Program-made: the position numbers and the translations under genes
The notes under the pieces: model-generated
Database searches by the model: none
Told to the model about the DNA's origin: nothing
The model's input: only the letters and a program-made list of their open reading frames with translations
From: Barnesiella sp.
GTDB taxonomy: Bacteria; Bacteroidota; Bacteroidia; Bacteroidales; Muribaculaceae
NCBI GenBank assembly: GCA_014800945.1
Contig: JAAVFD010000014.1
Location: forward strand, 62,001-126,000
Length of the DNA stretch: 64,000 nucleotides
Direction: 5' to 3'
Shown: positions 18,464 to 27,881 of the stretch, piece after piece
How positions within the stretch are numbered: position 1 is the stretch's first letter
Layout of the letters: every line of letters begins with the position of its first letter

Positions 18464-19303
18464 ATGGTGAAATTTGGAAAGAGAAACAGGTTGAAGGTTA
18501 GTAGAATAGTGGATTTTGGAGCTTACCTCGAAGCCGACTTTGGCAAAGAGATTCTACTGCCTAAGCGATATATATCAGAGCCGCTTACCCCCGGAGATGA
18601 GGTGGATGTGGTGGTTTACACCGACAGTGAGGACCGTCCTGTTGCGAGTACGGAAACACCCTATGCTTATGTGGATGAATTTGCATTTCTCAATGTGGTG
18701 GCGGTTACTAAAGTCGGAGCTTTTCTTGACTGGGGATTGCCAAAAGATTTGCTTGTGCCTTTTAGTGAGCAGAGGTCAAGAATGAAAGAGGGAGGACGTT
18801 ATCTGGTATATTTATATCTTGACCACTCAAGTGGCAGAATTGCAGCTTCGGCTAAAATAGAGAAATTTATCGGAAACGTGATTCCTGAATATGTGAAGGG
18901 GCAAAAGGCGGGTGTTCTTGTGTTTGACAAGAATGATGTAGGTTACAGATGCATTGTTGATAATCGTCATTTTGGAATCCTTTACAATGATGAGGTTTTC
19001 TCACCTGTAAATATTGGAGACAGACTTGACGCTTACGTAAAGCAGGTAAGGCCGGATGGCAAAATCGACCTTATGCTTGGAGGCAGAGCGGATGTTCGCA
19101 CTAACACTCTTGCCGATAAGATTTTTAAGGCTATTAAATCTAATGGAGGCAAACTGGAAATCAGCGATAAAAGTTCTCCGGAAGAGATAAAGCAAGCATT
19201 TATGTGTAGTAAAAAGGACTTCAAAAAAGCCGTGGGACATCTTTTGAAGGATGGAAAAATATCTGTTTCAGAGGATAAGCGGATACTTTTTGCACGAAAA
19301 TGA
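18464..19303 (+). CDS. cvfB: S1 RNA-binding protein, CvfB family
   Basis: A 279-residue cytoplasmic RNA-binding protein. It carries successive S1-like beta-barrels (about 5-60, 65-125 with KVGAFLDWGLPKDLLVPF, and 140-205 with PVNIGDRLDAYVKQV). A C-terminal winged-helix segment (about 225-278) includes SSPEEIKQAF and KAVGHLLKDGKISV. This layout is that of CvfB/YitL. CvfB affects virulence gene expression in Staphylococcus; its role in Bacteroidota is not established. It has its own promoter and precedes lpxD by 64 nt. Confidence 0.92.
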   Translation: MVKFGKRNRLKVSRIVDFGAYLEADFGKEILLPKRYISEPLTPGDEVDVVVYTDSEDRPVASTETPYAYVDEFAFLNVVAVTKVGAFLDWGLPKDLLVPFSEQRSRMKEGGRYLVYLYLDHSSGRIAASAKIEKFIGNVIPEYVKGQKAGVLVFDKNDVGYRCIVDNRHFGILYNDEVFSPVNIGDRLDAYVKQVRPDGKIDLMLGGRADVRTNTLADKIFKAIKSNGGKLEISDKSSPEEIKQAFMCSKKDFKKAVGHLLKDGKISVSEDKRILFARK

Positions 19304-19325
19304 CCCGAATGTGAATTTTTTTTAC

Positions 19326-19333
19326 GAACTTTG
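19326..19333 (+). promoter_or_regulatory. Possible -7 box of lpxD
   Basis: GAACTTTG, one mismatch from TAnnTTTG, 34 nt upstream of the lpxD ATG. No -33 element is evident. Confidence 0.35.
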
Positions 19334-19367
19334 CAAAACTATGTTATAAGTTGAAATTAGTTCAGTA

Positions 19368-20399
19368 ATGGAATTTTCAGCCAATCAGATAGCAGCCTTG
19401 GCTAACGGCACAGTTGAAGGCGATGGTGATGTGAAAATAAACACATTCGCTAAAATTGAGGATGGTAAGCCCGGAGCTATATCATTTCTCTCCAACCCCA
19501 AATATACCGAATATATATATTCAACAGGCAGCTCTGCTGTACTTGTTAGCAAAGATTTTAACCCGGATAAACCGGTATCCGCAACCTTGATTAGGGTGGA
19601 CGATCCGTATGCAACCGTAGCGAGATTGCTCACTATGGTTGATGAGATGATGAATCCGCCAAAACGAGGAATTGAAAATCCGGTATTCATTCATCCTGAA
19701 GCTAAAGTGGCGGAAGATGTATATATCGGTGCGTTTGCCTACATCGGCAAAGGTGCGGTTATTTCTTCCGGAGCGCAGATTTATCCCCAGGCATATATCG
19801 GTGACTCGGTGTATGTTGGAGACAATACCATAGTTTATGCCGGTGCCAAAGTGTATCGTGGTTGTAAGATTGGCAATAATTGCATAATTCACAGCGGCGC
19901 GGTAATTGGTGCCGATGGTTTCGGCTTCGCACCCGTGGATGGTGGATATCAGAAAATACCTCAGACCGGTATTGTCGTTATTGAGGACAATGTTGAAATT
20001 GGAGCCAATACTACCATCGACCGAGCAATGATGGGAGCTACTAAAGTTGGGAAAGGAGTTAAGCTTGACAATCTTATACAGATTGCTCACAATTGCGAGG
20101 TTGGCGAAAATACTGTGATGGCAGCTCAGGCTGGGGTTGCAGGTTCCACCAAAGTAGGAACCCACTGTATGATTGGAGGGCAGGTAGGACTTGCCGGTCA
20201 CATTCACATAGGCGATAATGTTGAGATTGCAGCCCAAAGCGGACTTCACAGAAATATTCCGGACGGAGAGCGTCTGATTGGCACTCCCGCTATGTCTTTC
20301 TCTGAATTTGCTGCTCAGACTATGAATATCCGTCGTATCCAGAGGATTAATGAGCGTCTCGGAGTTGTTGAGAAAGAACTTAAAAATAAGAGGGACTGA
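19368..20399 (+). CDS. lpxD: UDP-3-O-(3-hydroxyacyl)glucosamine N-acyltransferase
   Basis: Third step of lipid A synthesis: adds the N-linked hydroxyacyl chain to UDP-3-O-acylglucosamine from acyl-ACP. The 343 residues have an N-terminal uridine-binding domain (1 to about 100). A left-handed beta-helix of hexapeptide repeats follows (about 105-310), for example [16 protein letters not shown]. The catalytic His lies in [13 protein letters not shown], near residue 243, and the acyl-chain region in [15 protein letters not shown] short helical tail ([13 protein letters not shown]) ends the protein. It heads the lpxD, lpxC-fabZ, lpxA cluster, with the next gene 39 nt away. Confidence 0.97.
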   Translation: MEFSANQIAALANGTVEGDGDVKINTFAKIEDGKPGAISFLSNPKYTEYIYSTGSSAVLVSKDFNPDKPVSATLIRVDDPYATVARLLTMVDEMMNPPKRGIENPVFIHPEAKVAEDVYIGAFAYIGKGAVISSGAQIYPQAYIGDSVYVGDNTIVYAGAKVYRGCKIGNNCIIHSGAVIGADGFGFAPVDGGYQKIPQTGIVVIEDNVEIGANTTIDRAMMGATKVGKGVKLDNLIQIAHNCEVGENTVMAAQAGVAGSTKVGTHCMIGGQVGLAGHIHIGDNVEIAAQSGLHRNIPDGERLIGTPAMSFSEFAAQTMNIRRIQRINERLGVVEKELKNKRD

Positions 20400-20438
20400 A
20401 CAATACAAACTGAATAGAAAAAATAATTGAAATCAGAT

Positions 20439-21821
20439 ATGAAGCAGATAACACTCGCAGCTCCTTTCACCGTTAGCGGTAAGGGATTGCACACAGGCAA
20501 AGATATTACAGCGGAGTTTACTCCAGCTCCTGTTAATCACGGATATAAGTTTCAGAGAACCGATTTGGACGGTGAGCCCGTTGTGGATGCACTTGCAGAA
20601 AATGTTCAGTCAACCACAAGAGGTACCGTAATTGCCAAGGGTGATGTAAGCATCAGTACTATTGAGCACGCAATGGCGGCACTTTATGCTGCTGGTATTG
20701 ATAACTGTCTTATTAAAATCAACGGACCGGAGATGCCTATTCTTGATGGAAGCGCAAAAGAATTTTGCGAGAAAATCAATGTTGTCGGTACCGAAGAGCA
20801 GAATGCAGATAAGGATTTCTACATTGTTAAGCAGAAAATTGAAGTGCGTGACCCTGAGACCGGCGCGTCTATTGTTGTGTTACCGGACACTGATTTCAGT
20901 GTAGATGTTATGATTGACTTCAAATCACCGGTACTCTCCAACCAGTTTGCGTCACTTGAAAAAATCGAAGATTTCGCCTCTGAAATAGCTGCCAGTCGAA
21001 CCTTTGTGTTTGTGCGTGAAATAGAACCGCTGGTAAAAAATAACCTTATCAAAGGTGGCGATCTTGACAACGCTGTGGTGATTTATGACTCGCCAATGGA
21101 GCAGACTGAGCTGGATCGTCTCGCAGACCTTATGGGTGTACAGAGAAAAAATGTTTCCGAGTTTGGATTTATTCAGGAAAAACCACTTGTGGCAGATAAT
21201 GAGCCGGCACGACACAAACTCATGGATGTGATGGGGGACCTTGCTCTTATTGGTCGCCCCTTGAAAGGAAAAGTACTCGCAACACGCCCGGGACACTCTA
21301 TCAACACCACATTTGCTAAAAAAATTCGTAAGGAAATCAAGCGTCAGGACGTGCAGGCTCCTGTTTATGACCCCAACAAAGAGCCTATTATGGATAATAA
21401 CCGCATCCGTGAGCTTCTTCCTCACAGATATCCGATGCTGCTTATTGACAAGGTTATAGAGATGGGTTCTAATTATATTGTCGGTGTTAAGAACATCACC
21501 GCAAATGAACCCTTCTTCCCGGGACACTTCCCCCAGGAGCCCGTTCTTCCGGGTGTTCTTCAGATTGAAGCAATGGCGCAGACCGGTGGTCTCCTCGTGC
21601 TCAGCACAGTAGATGAACCTGAACGCTATTCAACATATTTCATGAAAATTGACAATGTGAAATTCCGCCATAAAGTTGTGCCGGGAGACACTCTTATTTT
21701 CCACATATCATTTATGACCGAACTCCGTAGAGGCTGTGCGGTTATGAAAGGATATGCCTTTGTTGGAGAAAAGATCGTTTCTGAGTGTGAGTTTATGGCG
21801 CAAATAATCAAAAATAAGTAA
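20439..21821 (+). CDS. lpxC-fabZ: Bifunctional UDP-3-O-acyl-GlcNAc deacetylase / 3-hydroxyacyl-ACP dehydratase
   Basis: Two enzymes fused in one 460-residue chain, a Bacteroidota hallmark. The LpxC part (about 1-300) is the zinc deacetylase committing to lipid A. Its zinc ligands are in STIEHAMAAL and in RHKLMDVMGDLALIG. The FabZ part (about 315-460) has LPHRYPMLLIDKV, with the catalytic His in PGHFPQEPVLPG and the Glu helix QIEAMAQTGG. Fusion links the pathway that makes hydroxyacyl chains to the one that dehydrates them. The ATG at 20439 is chosen over a TTG four codons upstream. lpxA follows 12 nt later. Confidence 0.97.
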   Translation: MKQITLAAPFTVSGKGLHTGKDITAEFTPAPVNHGYKFQRTDLDGEPVVDALAENVQSTTRGTVIAKGDVSISTIEHAMAALYAAGIDNCLIKINGPEMPILDGSAKEFCEKINVVGTEEQNADKDFYIVKQKIEVRDPETGASIVVLPDTDFSVDVMIDFKSPVLSNQFASLEKIEDFASEIAASRTFVFVREIEPLVKNNLIKGGDLDNAVVIYDSPMEQTELDRLADLMGVQRKNVSEFGFIQEKPLVADNEPARHKLMDVMGDLALIGRPLKGKVLATRPGHSINTTFAKKIRKEIKRQDVQAPVYDPNKEPIMDNNRIRELLPHRYPMLLIDKVIEMGSNYIVGVKNITANEPFFPGHFPQEPVLPGVLQIEAMAQTGGLLVLSTVDEPERYSTYFMKIDNVKFRHKVVPGDTLIFHISFMTELRRGCAVMKGYAFVGEKIVSECEFMAQIIKNK

Positions 21822-21833
21822 TTAATCAATATT

Positions 21834-22610
21834 ATGAAGCAACCTCTTGCATATATTCATCCGGCTGCTAAGATTGACCCCAGTGTTATAATCGACCCAT
21901 TCGTCACCATTGAAGAAAATGTTGAGATTGGTGCCGGAACACGAATCGGCAGTAATGTTACTATTATGGCTGGCGCCAGAATAGGCAAAAATTGTACAAT
22001 CTTTCCCGGAGCAGTGGTGTCTGCTGTGCCTCAGGATCTCAAATTCAAAGGTGAGGACACTGTTGCAATAATCGGTGATAACACTGTTCTTAGAGAATGT
22101 GTTACGATTAATAGGGGCACCGCGGCAAAAGGTAAGACTGTTGTCGGTAGCAACTGTCTTATTATGGCTTATTGTCATGTGGCTCACGACTGTGTTGTTG
22201 GTGACAACGTGATTATGAGTAATGCCACTCAGCTTGCCGGTGAGGTAGTTGTTGATAATTTTGCAGTGATTGGCGGCGGAACGCTCGTTCATCAGTTCTG
22301 CCATATCGGACCCCATGTAATGGTGCAGGGTGGTGCTCTTGTTAATAAAGATATTCCTCCATTTGTCAAGGCTGCCCGCGAACCGATATCCTATGCCGGA
22401 GTTAATTCTATCGGACTTAGAAGAAGAGGCTTTTCAAGCGAAACCATCAGGGAAATTCAGGAAATATACCGTTATCTCTATCTTAGCGGATTGAATAATT
22501 CCGATGCAGTTGAGAGAATTGAAGCTGAACTCCCTGCTACCAAAGAGCGTGATGAAATCATTCTTTTTGTTAGAAACGCCAAGAGGGGTATTATAAAAGG
22601 GTATGTGTAA
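21834..22610 (+). CDS. lpxA: UDP-N-acetylglucosamine acyltransferase
   Basis: First acylation step of lipid A synthesis. The 258 residues form a hexapeptide-repeat beta-helix (about 5-190). The catalytic His lies in AYCHVAHDCVVGDNV near 120-128. The motif GGGTLVHQFCHIGPHVMVQG follows, and a C-terminal helical domain (about 195-258) includes GVNSIGLRRRGFS. It lies 12 nt after lpxC-fabZ and is the last gene of the cluster. In many Proteobacteria lpxB follows; it is not present here. Confidence 0.97.
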   Translation: MKQPLAYIHPAAKIDPSVIIDPFVTIEENVEIGAGTRIGSNVTIMAGARIGKNCTIFPGAVVSAVPQDLKFKGEDTVAIIGDNTVLRECVTINRGTAAKGKTVVGSNCLIMAYCHVAHDCVVGDNVIMSNATQLAGEVVVDNFAVIGGGTLVHQFCHIGPHVMVQGGALVNKDIPPFVKAAREPISYAGVNSIGLRRRGFSSETIREIQEIYRYLYLSGLNNSDAVERIEAELPATKERDEIILFVRNAKRGIIKGYV

Positions 22611-22662
22611 TTATCACATTCTCAGAGATAAAAAATAATAACAAAAAAATATTGAGTAAAAG

Positions 22663-22694
22663 TTTGGCAGTTTAATTAAAACATACTAACTTTG
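22663..22694 (+). promoter_or_regulatory. Promoter of tRNA-Gln
   Basis: TTTG (22663-22666), 20-nt spacer, TAACTTTG (22687-22694): both elements match the Bacteroidota consensus exactly. Confidence 0.8.
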
Positions 22695-22726
22695 CACTCG
22701 TTATCGGAAAGATGACACGCCAAGAT

Positions 22727-22797
22727 TGCCTTGTGGTGTAATGGTAGCACGTCGGATTCTGGTTCCGCCTGTGAGAGTTCGAATCTTTCCAAGGCAA
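22727..22797 (+). tRNA. tRNA-Gln, anticodon CUG
   Basis: A full cloverleaf of 71 nt. The acceptor stem is TGCCTTG with CAAGGCA and discriminator A at 22797. The D stem is GTG/CAC with a TAATGGTAG loop. The anticodon loop TTCTGGT gives CTG. The T arm is GAGAG-TTCGAAT-CTTTC. The weak U1-A72 pair is the known glutamine identity feature. The outermost anticodon-stem pair is a mismatch. CCA is not encoded. A consensus promoter lies upstream and a perfect terminator immediately after, so it is transcribed alone. Confidence 0.95.
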
Positions 22798-22802
22798 CTC
22801 CA

Positions 22803-22836
22803 AGCAGCTTGATTTACAAAATCAAGCTGCTTTTTC
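22803..22836 (+). terminator. Terminator of tRNA-Gln
   Basis: AGCAGCTTGATT (22803-22814) pairs perfectly with 22820-22831 around a 5-nt loop and is followed by TTTTCT. Confidence 0.92.
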
Positions 22837-22910
22837 TATCGGTGTTTATGAAACCGGTCATACACTTTAAATGTTTATAAATATATATTGACAAGAATTC
22901 TTCAAAGAAA

Positions 22911-22943
22911 TTTGTGAATTAATAAATAATAATCGTAAATTTG
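22911..22943 (+). promoter_or_regulatory. Promoter of the small two-gene cassette
   Basis: TTTG (22911-22914), 21-nt spacer, TAAATTTG (22936-22943). Both elements match the consensus. The predicted leader before the ATG at 22968 is about 18 nt. Confidence 0.75.
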
Positions 22944-22967
22944 GCACAAATCATAAAGCAAATATAT

Positions 22968-23102
22968 ATGACACGAAACATCACTATCAAGAAACCTTCT
23001 CAAAAGATGATTCAGGTCTTCGACGCTTTGAGAGAAAAAAAACAGCAGCAAATAAAAAAGCTGACTGAAAAGAAGCAGTGTACTTTTACTATTACAGTAT
23101 AA
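22968..23102 (+). CDS. 44-residue basic small protein, function unknown
   Basis: A short gene with a strong promoter at the right distance and a stop codon that overlaps the next start (TAATG at 23100-23104). The product is basic and mostly helical: MTRNITIKKPSQKMIQVFDA at the start, then a Lys/Gln-rich helix (EKKQQQIKKLTEKKQ) and a short beta-like end (CTFTITV). It has no signal peptide. Being small, basic and co-translated with a larger unknown protein, it resembles the antitoxin or chaperone half of a paired system. This is an inference from layout only; I do not recognise the family. Confidence 0.6.
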   Translation: MTRNITIKKPSQKMIQVFDALREKKQQQIKKLTEKKQCTFTITV

Positions 23103-23593
23103 TGGATATATCCTTTGATATAAGGAATTCGGAGGGCGACTGTGTATTGGTCGCCCTCTCCTATTATGATTCAGAAACAATAGAACACTTTTCAACGGAC
23201 CTGTTGGCTCTGACATTGGTTTTTTATGATGTTACGTTGATTCGTAAGACGGGAACAGGTTATGTGGGATCAAAGATTTTGTATGCTGTTACTGACGTAC
23301 TTGCAAGATTCCTTGATGAGAACGATGACGCGGTTCTATGTTTCTACTGTGATGCCGATACTGATGTGCAAAGGAATCACAAAGATTTGTTGCCTCAGGA
23401 ATATCGGAGTAGATTATTCTCACGGATGTTTGACAAGTACACTAAATCACATGGATTAACTGATTATATAAATCACCGGGTTGAGATAGAAGATTCAGGA
23501 AATCCTCGGAATAAGCAATATGCACATTTCATTTGCCGTAGAGAACATGAGATGGCTGTCAGGAGAATGGGTCAGATTTTAATGCAAAAATAA
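23102..23593 (+). CDS. Unknown protein, DUF6169-like
   Basis: A 163-residue soluble protein. It opens with a strand-rich part (MDISFDIRNSEGDCVLVALS). It then has a helix (KILYAVTDVLARFLDENDD), a strand with a conserved-looking VLCFYCDADTDVQRNH segment, and a helix SRLFSRMFDKY. This pattern (helix, YxCD, Arg-rich RLF helix) is what I recall of DUF6169 proteins in Bacteroidota; the assignment is from memory and tentative. The start at 23102 is used because its A is the last base of the upstream stop codon, showing translational coupling. About 140 nt separate it from fkp, which has its own promoter. Confidence 0.65.
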   Translation: MDISFDIRNSEGDCVLVALSYYDSETIEHFSTDLLALTLVFYDVTLIRKTGTGYVGSKILYAVTDVLARFLDENDDAVLCFYCDADTDVQRNHKDLLPQEYRSRLFSRMFDKYTKSHGLTDYINHRVEIEDSGNPRNKQYAHFICRREHEMAVRRMGQILMQK

Positions 23594-23706
23594 GAGTGCT
23601 TGTATAGTTGTAAATGCCTTTAAGTGCATCTAATTAGAAATCTGCTTTTTATCTTCAAAGAATTAAGCTATTTACAGTGTTACTTTTTTATATGTTGTAG
23701 AATAAT

Positions 23707-23714
23707 TATTTTTG
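23707..23714 (+). promoter_or_regulatory. -7 box of fkp
   Basis: TATTTTTG, full match to TAnnTTTG, 21 nt upstream of the ATG at 23736. Confidence 0.6.
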
Positions 23715-23735
23715 TGGATAAATAATTATCCGAAA

Positions 23736-26549
23736 ATGAAAAAGGATTCAACAATTAAGCTTCTGTCACTCCCGCCTGACACAGTTGGGAGAATTAATAA
23801 TCTCGAAAATCTCGATTCTGTAAATTATTTCTGTTCATGTGACCCACCCGGAAGTAAACTCGGTTCAGGTGGGGGAACTACTTGGATTATTGACCAATGG
23901 AAAAATAGTAAGGGCTATGACAACCGTAAGCAGATAATAATCCATGCAGGTGGACAGAGCCGCAGGCTACCGGCTTATGCTCCGGAGGGTAAAATTTTTA
24001 CTCCGGTTCCTGTTTTCAGATGGAAAAGAGGACAAAAACTGAGCCAGAACCTACTGTCATTACAGCTGCCTCTGTTTGAAAAAATAATGGAGAACGCTCC
24101 CGAATCCCTCACTACTCTTATAGCAAGCGGAGATGTGTACATACGGGCTTGCTCACCGCTTCAGGATATTCCTCAGGCAGACGTGGTGTGCTACGGACAA
24201 TGGGTCGATGCTGCACTGGCAACTCACCACGGGGTGTTTGTGAGTGATAGAAATACACCATCCAAACTGGACTTCATGCTCCAGAAGCCTACTATTGATG
24301 AACTTGAATCGCTCTCGGACAAATATCTATTCCTGATGGATATAGGTATATGGCTCCTAAGTGACAAGGCTGTGGAATTGCTTATGAAGCGCTCTAAAAG
24401 TGGTGATGAAATGAGGTTTTACGACCTGTACAGCGACTTTGGCAGAGCTCTCGGCACAAATCCCGCTATCAAAGACGATGAAATTAATTCATTGACTGTT
24501 GCTATTTTACCGCTTCCGGGAGGAGAGTTTTATCATTTCGGTACAACTCGTGAACTGCTTTCTTCAACAGTGGCTTTACAGAATCTTGTTCTCGACCAGC
24601 GCAAGATTCTCCACAACAAAATCAAAGCTAACCCGTCACTATTTGTGCAGAATGTGGACATTGGCTACAAACTCGGAACCGAAAATGATAATGTGTGGGT
24701 TGAAAACAGTAATGTGCCGGCATCATGGACGCTTACATCAAACCATGTTATCACCGGAGTGCCGGTAAATGATTGGAAATTAAATCTTCCTTCCGGTGCT
24801 TGTGTTGACATTGTCCCGGTTGAAGATGATAAATATGCCCTGCGTCCCTATGGCTTCAACGATGCGATGCGTGGTGCTCTCACTCACCCCGAAACTGAAT
24901 GGATGGGAAAACCATACAAGGTATGGGCGGATGAAAGGGGAGTGCCGGTAGATTCTACTCAATCAGATATTCAGGCTGCTCCCATATTTCCGATAGCTGA
25001 CTCGCTTGAGTCTGCCGGTAAAATACTAAGGTGGATGATAAGTGAGCCGGATTTTTTGGAAGGGGCTGACTTGTATAATTCGGCACGTAAGATATCGGCT
25101 GACGAAATATCGGCTATGGCTAATCTTGAAAGGCTTTATGCCCAGAGGGAGGCTTTTCGTAAAGGAAACTGGACTCTTCTTGCTAAGAATCACGAGCGTA
25201 GTGTCTTTTATCAATTAGATCTTGATGACACAGCAAAAGCATACTCGTTGCTGAACATTGAAAAACCGGCAATCCTACCAGCCGAACTTCCGGCTATGAC
25301 CCGCATAAGAAACCTCATGTTGCGATCAAGAATTGATATGAGAAAGGGGGCTGACGGATCCGCCGATGAGGCAGCGGCATTTGCCCTTCTGCGGCAGGAG
25401 ATGCTCAAAGCGTTTGAATCGGCGGTACCTCAACCTAAGCTCAATGTATATTCCGATCAGATTGTTTGGGCGAGAAGTCCTGTCAGAATCGACCTTGCCG
25501 GAGGATGGACTGATACTCCTCCTTATTCACTTTTTGCCGGTGGCAATGTAGTAAATATGGCTATTGAGCTTAACGGCCAGCCGCCTCTTCAGGTATATGT
25601 GAAGCCGGCGAGTGACTACAAGGTAATACTACGCTCTATTGACCTTGGCGCGATTGAAGAGGTAACAGACTATGATGCTCTGTACCAGTTTAATAAAGTG
25701 GGATCTCCCTTCTCAATACCGAAGGCTGCACTTGTTCTTGCCGGTTTCAGCCGTTCATCGGCATCAACTCTTCGTGAGCAGCTGCAGCAGTTTGGAGCAG
25801 GAATAGAAATCACCTTGCTAAGCGCTATCCCCGCCGGGTCCGGTCTCGGAACAAGTTCAATACTTGCGGCAACGGTGCTCGGTGCTCTGTCCGATTTCTC
25901 CGGACTTGCATGGGATGAAAATGAAATATGCTCCCGCACTCTTGCTCTTGAGCAGTTGCTCACAACTGGTGGTGGCTGGCAAGATCAGTACGGAGGTGTA
26001 CTCGGTGGAGTAAAATTGCTTCAAACCGAGGATGGTTATGAGCAGCGTCCACTTGTTAGCTGGCTGCCTGACAGACTTTTTAACTCGCCGGAATATTCCG
26101 GATGCCACGTACTCTATTATACCGGTCTTACACGAACCGCAAAAAATATTCTTTCTGAAATTGTGCGTGGAATGTTCCTGAATTCAGGAGAGCGTCTTGA
26201 ACTGCTTGATGAAATGAAGGAGCATGCCTTGCAAATGGCAGATGCTATCCAGAGAAATAATTTTGAAGTTTATGGCAAGATGGTTGCCCGCACATGGACT
26301 CAGAATAAACTGCTTGACAGTGGAACTGAAACTTCGGCGGTTGCTGAAATTATTAACCGGATTAAGGATTATACTCTCGGTTATAAGCTTCCGGGAGCCG
26401 GAGGTGGTGGCTATCTGTATATGGTGGCTAAAGATCCCGAAGCGGCTGCCCGTATAAGAACAGAACTCACCGCCACTCCACCGAACTCTAAAGCGAGATT
26501 CGTGGATATGACGGTGAGTCAGTCCGGCTTCAAGGTATCCCGTTCCTGA
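23736..26549 (+). CDS. fkp: Bifunctional L-fucokinase / GDP-L-fucose pyrophosphorylase
   Basis: Fkp phosphorylates salvaged L-fucose and couples it to GMP, giving GDP-L-fucose for capsule and surface glycoproteins. At 937 residues it matches the B. fragilis enzyme (about 949). The N-terminal pyrophosphorylase part (about 1-430) contains the nucleotide-binding IIHAGGQSRRLPAYAPEGK. The C-terminal GHMP kinase (about 575-937) has SPVRIDLAGGWTDTPPYS, the ATP loop IPAGSGLGTSSILAATVLG and the late motif KLPGAGGGGYLYMV. The ATG at 23736 follows a promoter box by 21 nt. No fucose permease, isomerase or glycosidase is adjacent. Its 3' end converges on the M18 peptidase with 11 bp between. Confidence 0.97.
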   Translation: MKKDSTIKLLSLPPDTVGRINNLENLDSVNYFCSCDPPGSKLGSGGGTTWIIDQWKNSKGYDNRKQIIIHAGGQSRRLPAYAPEGKIFTPVPVFRWKRGQKLSQNLLSLQLPLFEKIMENAPESLTTLIASGDVYIRACSPLQDIPQADVVCYGQWVDAALATHHGVFVSDRNTPSKLDFMLQKPTIDELESLSDKYLFLMDIGIWLLSDKAVELLMKRSKSGDEMRFYDLYSDFGRALGTNPAIKDDEINSLTVAILPLPGGEFYHFGTTRELLSSTVALQNLVLDQRKILHNKIKANPSLFVQNVDIGYKLGTENDNVWVENSNVPASWTLTSNHVITGVPVNDWKLNLPSGACVDIVPVEDDKYALRPYGFNDAMRGALTHPETEWMGKPYKVWADERGVPVDSTQSDIQAAPIFPIADSLESAGKILRWMISEPDFLEGADLYNSARKISADEISAMANLERLYAQREAFRKGNWTLLAKNHERSVFYQLDLDDTAKAYSLLNIEKPAILPAELPAMTRIRNLMLRSRIDMRKGADGSADEAAAFALLRQEMLKAFESAVPQPKLNVYSDQIVWARSPVRIDLAGGWTDTPPYSLFAGGNVVNMAIELNGQPPLQVYVKPASDYKVILRSIDLGAIEEVTDYDALYQFNKVGSPFSIPKAALVLAGFSRSSASTLREQLQQFGAGIEITLLSAIPAGSGLGTSSILAATVLGALSDFSGLAWDENEICSRTLALEQLLTTGGGWQDQYGGVLGGVKLLQTEDGYEQRPLVSWLPDRLFNSPEYSGCHVLYYTGLTRTAKNILSEIVRGMFLNSGERLELLDEMKEHALQMADAIQRNNFEVYGKMVARTWTQNKLLDSGTETSAVAEIINRIKDYTLGYKLPGAGGGGYLYMVAKDPEAAARIRTELTATPPNSKARFVDMTVSQSGFKVSRS

Positions 26550-26560
26550 AAAATACCTTA

Positions 26561-27868
26561 TCAGCAGTTATAGAACTCGGTAAATGCGCGGATTATGTAA
26601 TCATGATCCGCTACCGAGGCTGTTTCTCGTGCCGAATGCATTGCCCATATTGCAGCTCCCATATCAACACCTCGCAAATCTATCTGTGAAGTAAGGATAT
26701 TTCCAAGTGTAGAGCCGCCGGCAACATCGCTGTGATTCACAAAATACTGGTAAGGAACACCGGCGCGTTCACATATTGTACGGAACACGGCAGCACTGTC
26801 TGCATCAGTCATATATTTGCAATTCGCGTTGATTTTTATGGCGGGACCGTTGCCCGGAATCGGATGATTTGTGGGATCTTGCTTTTCGGGATAGTTAGGA
26901 TGCAGTGCATGAGCATTGTCGGCAGACACCATGAATGAATTGGATATTGCGCGCAAATAAGTTTCCTCGTCGCCGCCCAAAGATGCAGTTACTCTTCTAA
27001 GCAGATGTTCCAGAACAGGCGAAGCCGCTCCCTGCTTGGTTCCGCTTCCCGTTTCTTCATTGTCAAATATCGCCATTACTCTGGTCATGGACATATTGTC
27101 GCTGTCCAGGAGGGCAGTCATAGCTGCATGAACCATGCTCAGGTCATCAAGTCTGCCGGATGTGATGAACTCACCGTTCAGTCCTGTACGGCAGGCAGGA
27201 GTGGTGTCATACAGGCTCAGGTCATAATCCAGAATATTTTCCTTGTTTTCACCAAGTTCTTCTGCCACAAGATTGAGTATTATGTCTTTGCCACTATGAG
27301 CCGAATTATAATCAAGAGCCAGCACGGGGAGCATGTCTTTTTGTTTAGACAGATTGTTGCCTTCATTCACCTGGCGGTTGAAATGAATGGCAAGATGTGG
27401 AATAGTAAGAAGCGGTCTGTCAAATTTAACAAGTTTATGAACCGGATTAAGCGGGTCAAATGAGCGGATAATTACTCTGCCCGCAATTGATAGCGGACGG
27501 TCAAACCAGGTATAAAGAATCGGTCCGCCATACACCTCGGTGTTGAGTTTCACTACACCTCCCTCGCAAATCATCTCGCAGTTCGGTTTAATTCTGAATC
27601 CGGGTGAGTCGCTATGAGCGGAAATGATTTTGAATCCGGCATCGGCTCCATCCTCTCCTGCCACAAAGGCAAAGATGGCAGAATCATTTTTTGTAAGATA
27701 ATATCTTCCTCCGGGTTCTATGGTCCATGATTCACGCGGGTCAAGAGCCGTAAACCCTTCCTCTTCAAGGCGGCGGCGCACCGTATCGGTTGCGTAAAAG
27801 TTTACTACCGAGCGGTCAAGAAACCGCATCAGGTCATTCACATAGTTGTCGGTTTTTTCCAGTGCCAT
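26561..27868 (-). CDS. M18 family aminopeptidase
   Basis: Zinc-dependent aspartyl-type aminopeptidase of the M18 family, 435 residues, cytosolic. Metal-binding and catalytic motifs are visible: ISAHSDSPGFRIKP near 82-95, SGRLDDLSMVHA near 230, the catalytic Glu pair in IFDNEETGSGTKQGA near 258-272, MVSADNAHALHPNYPEK near 308-325, and the last His in FVNHSDVAGGSTLGN near 380. It is the last gene of the yicC-gmk-nadD-DUF5063 run, 13 nt after DUF5063. The link to nucleotide and NAD genes is positional only. Confidence 0.95.
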   Translation of the reverse strand: MALEKTDNYVNDLMRFLDRSVVNFYATDTVRRRLEEEGFTALDPRESWTIEPGGRYYLTKNDSAIFAFVAGEDGADAGFKIISAHSDSPGFRIKPNCEMICEGGVVKLNTEVYGGPILYTWFDRPLSIAGRVIIRSFDPLNPVHKLVKFDRPLLTIPHLAIHFNRQVNEGNNLSKQKDMLPVLALDYNSAHSGKDIILNLVAEELGENKENILDYDLSLYDTTPACRTGLNGEFITSGRLDDLSMVHAAMTALLDSDNMSMTRVMAIFDNEETGSGTKQGAASPVLEHLLRRVTASLGGDEETYLRAISNSFMVSADNAHALHPNYPEKQDPTNHPIPGNGPAIKINANCKYMTDADSAAVFRTICERAGVPYQYFVNHSDVAGGSTLGNILTSQIDLRGVDMGAAIWAMHSARETASVADHDYIIRAFTEFYNC

Positions 27869-27881
27869 AACTATATAGGTA

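Noticed and set aside
19521-20408. A 295-codon open frame antisense to lpxD
   Set aside because: It is a shadow of the regular hexapeptide-repeat codons of lpxD and has no expression signals.
22727-23593. Genomic island inserted at tRNA-Gln
   Set aside because: No integrase, no duplicated tRNA 3' end and no repeat were found. The small cassette's base composition looks similar to its neighbours.
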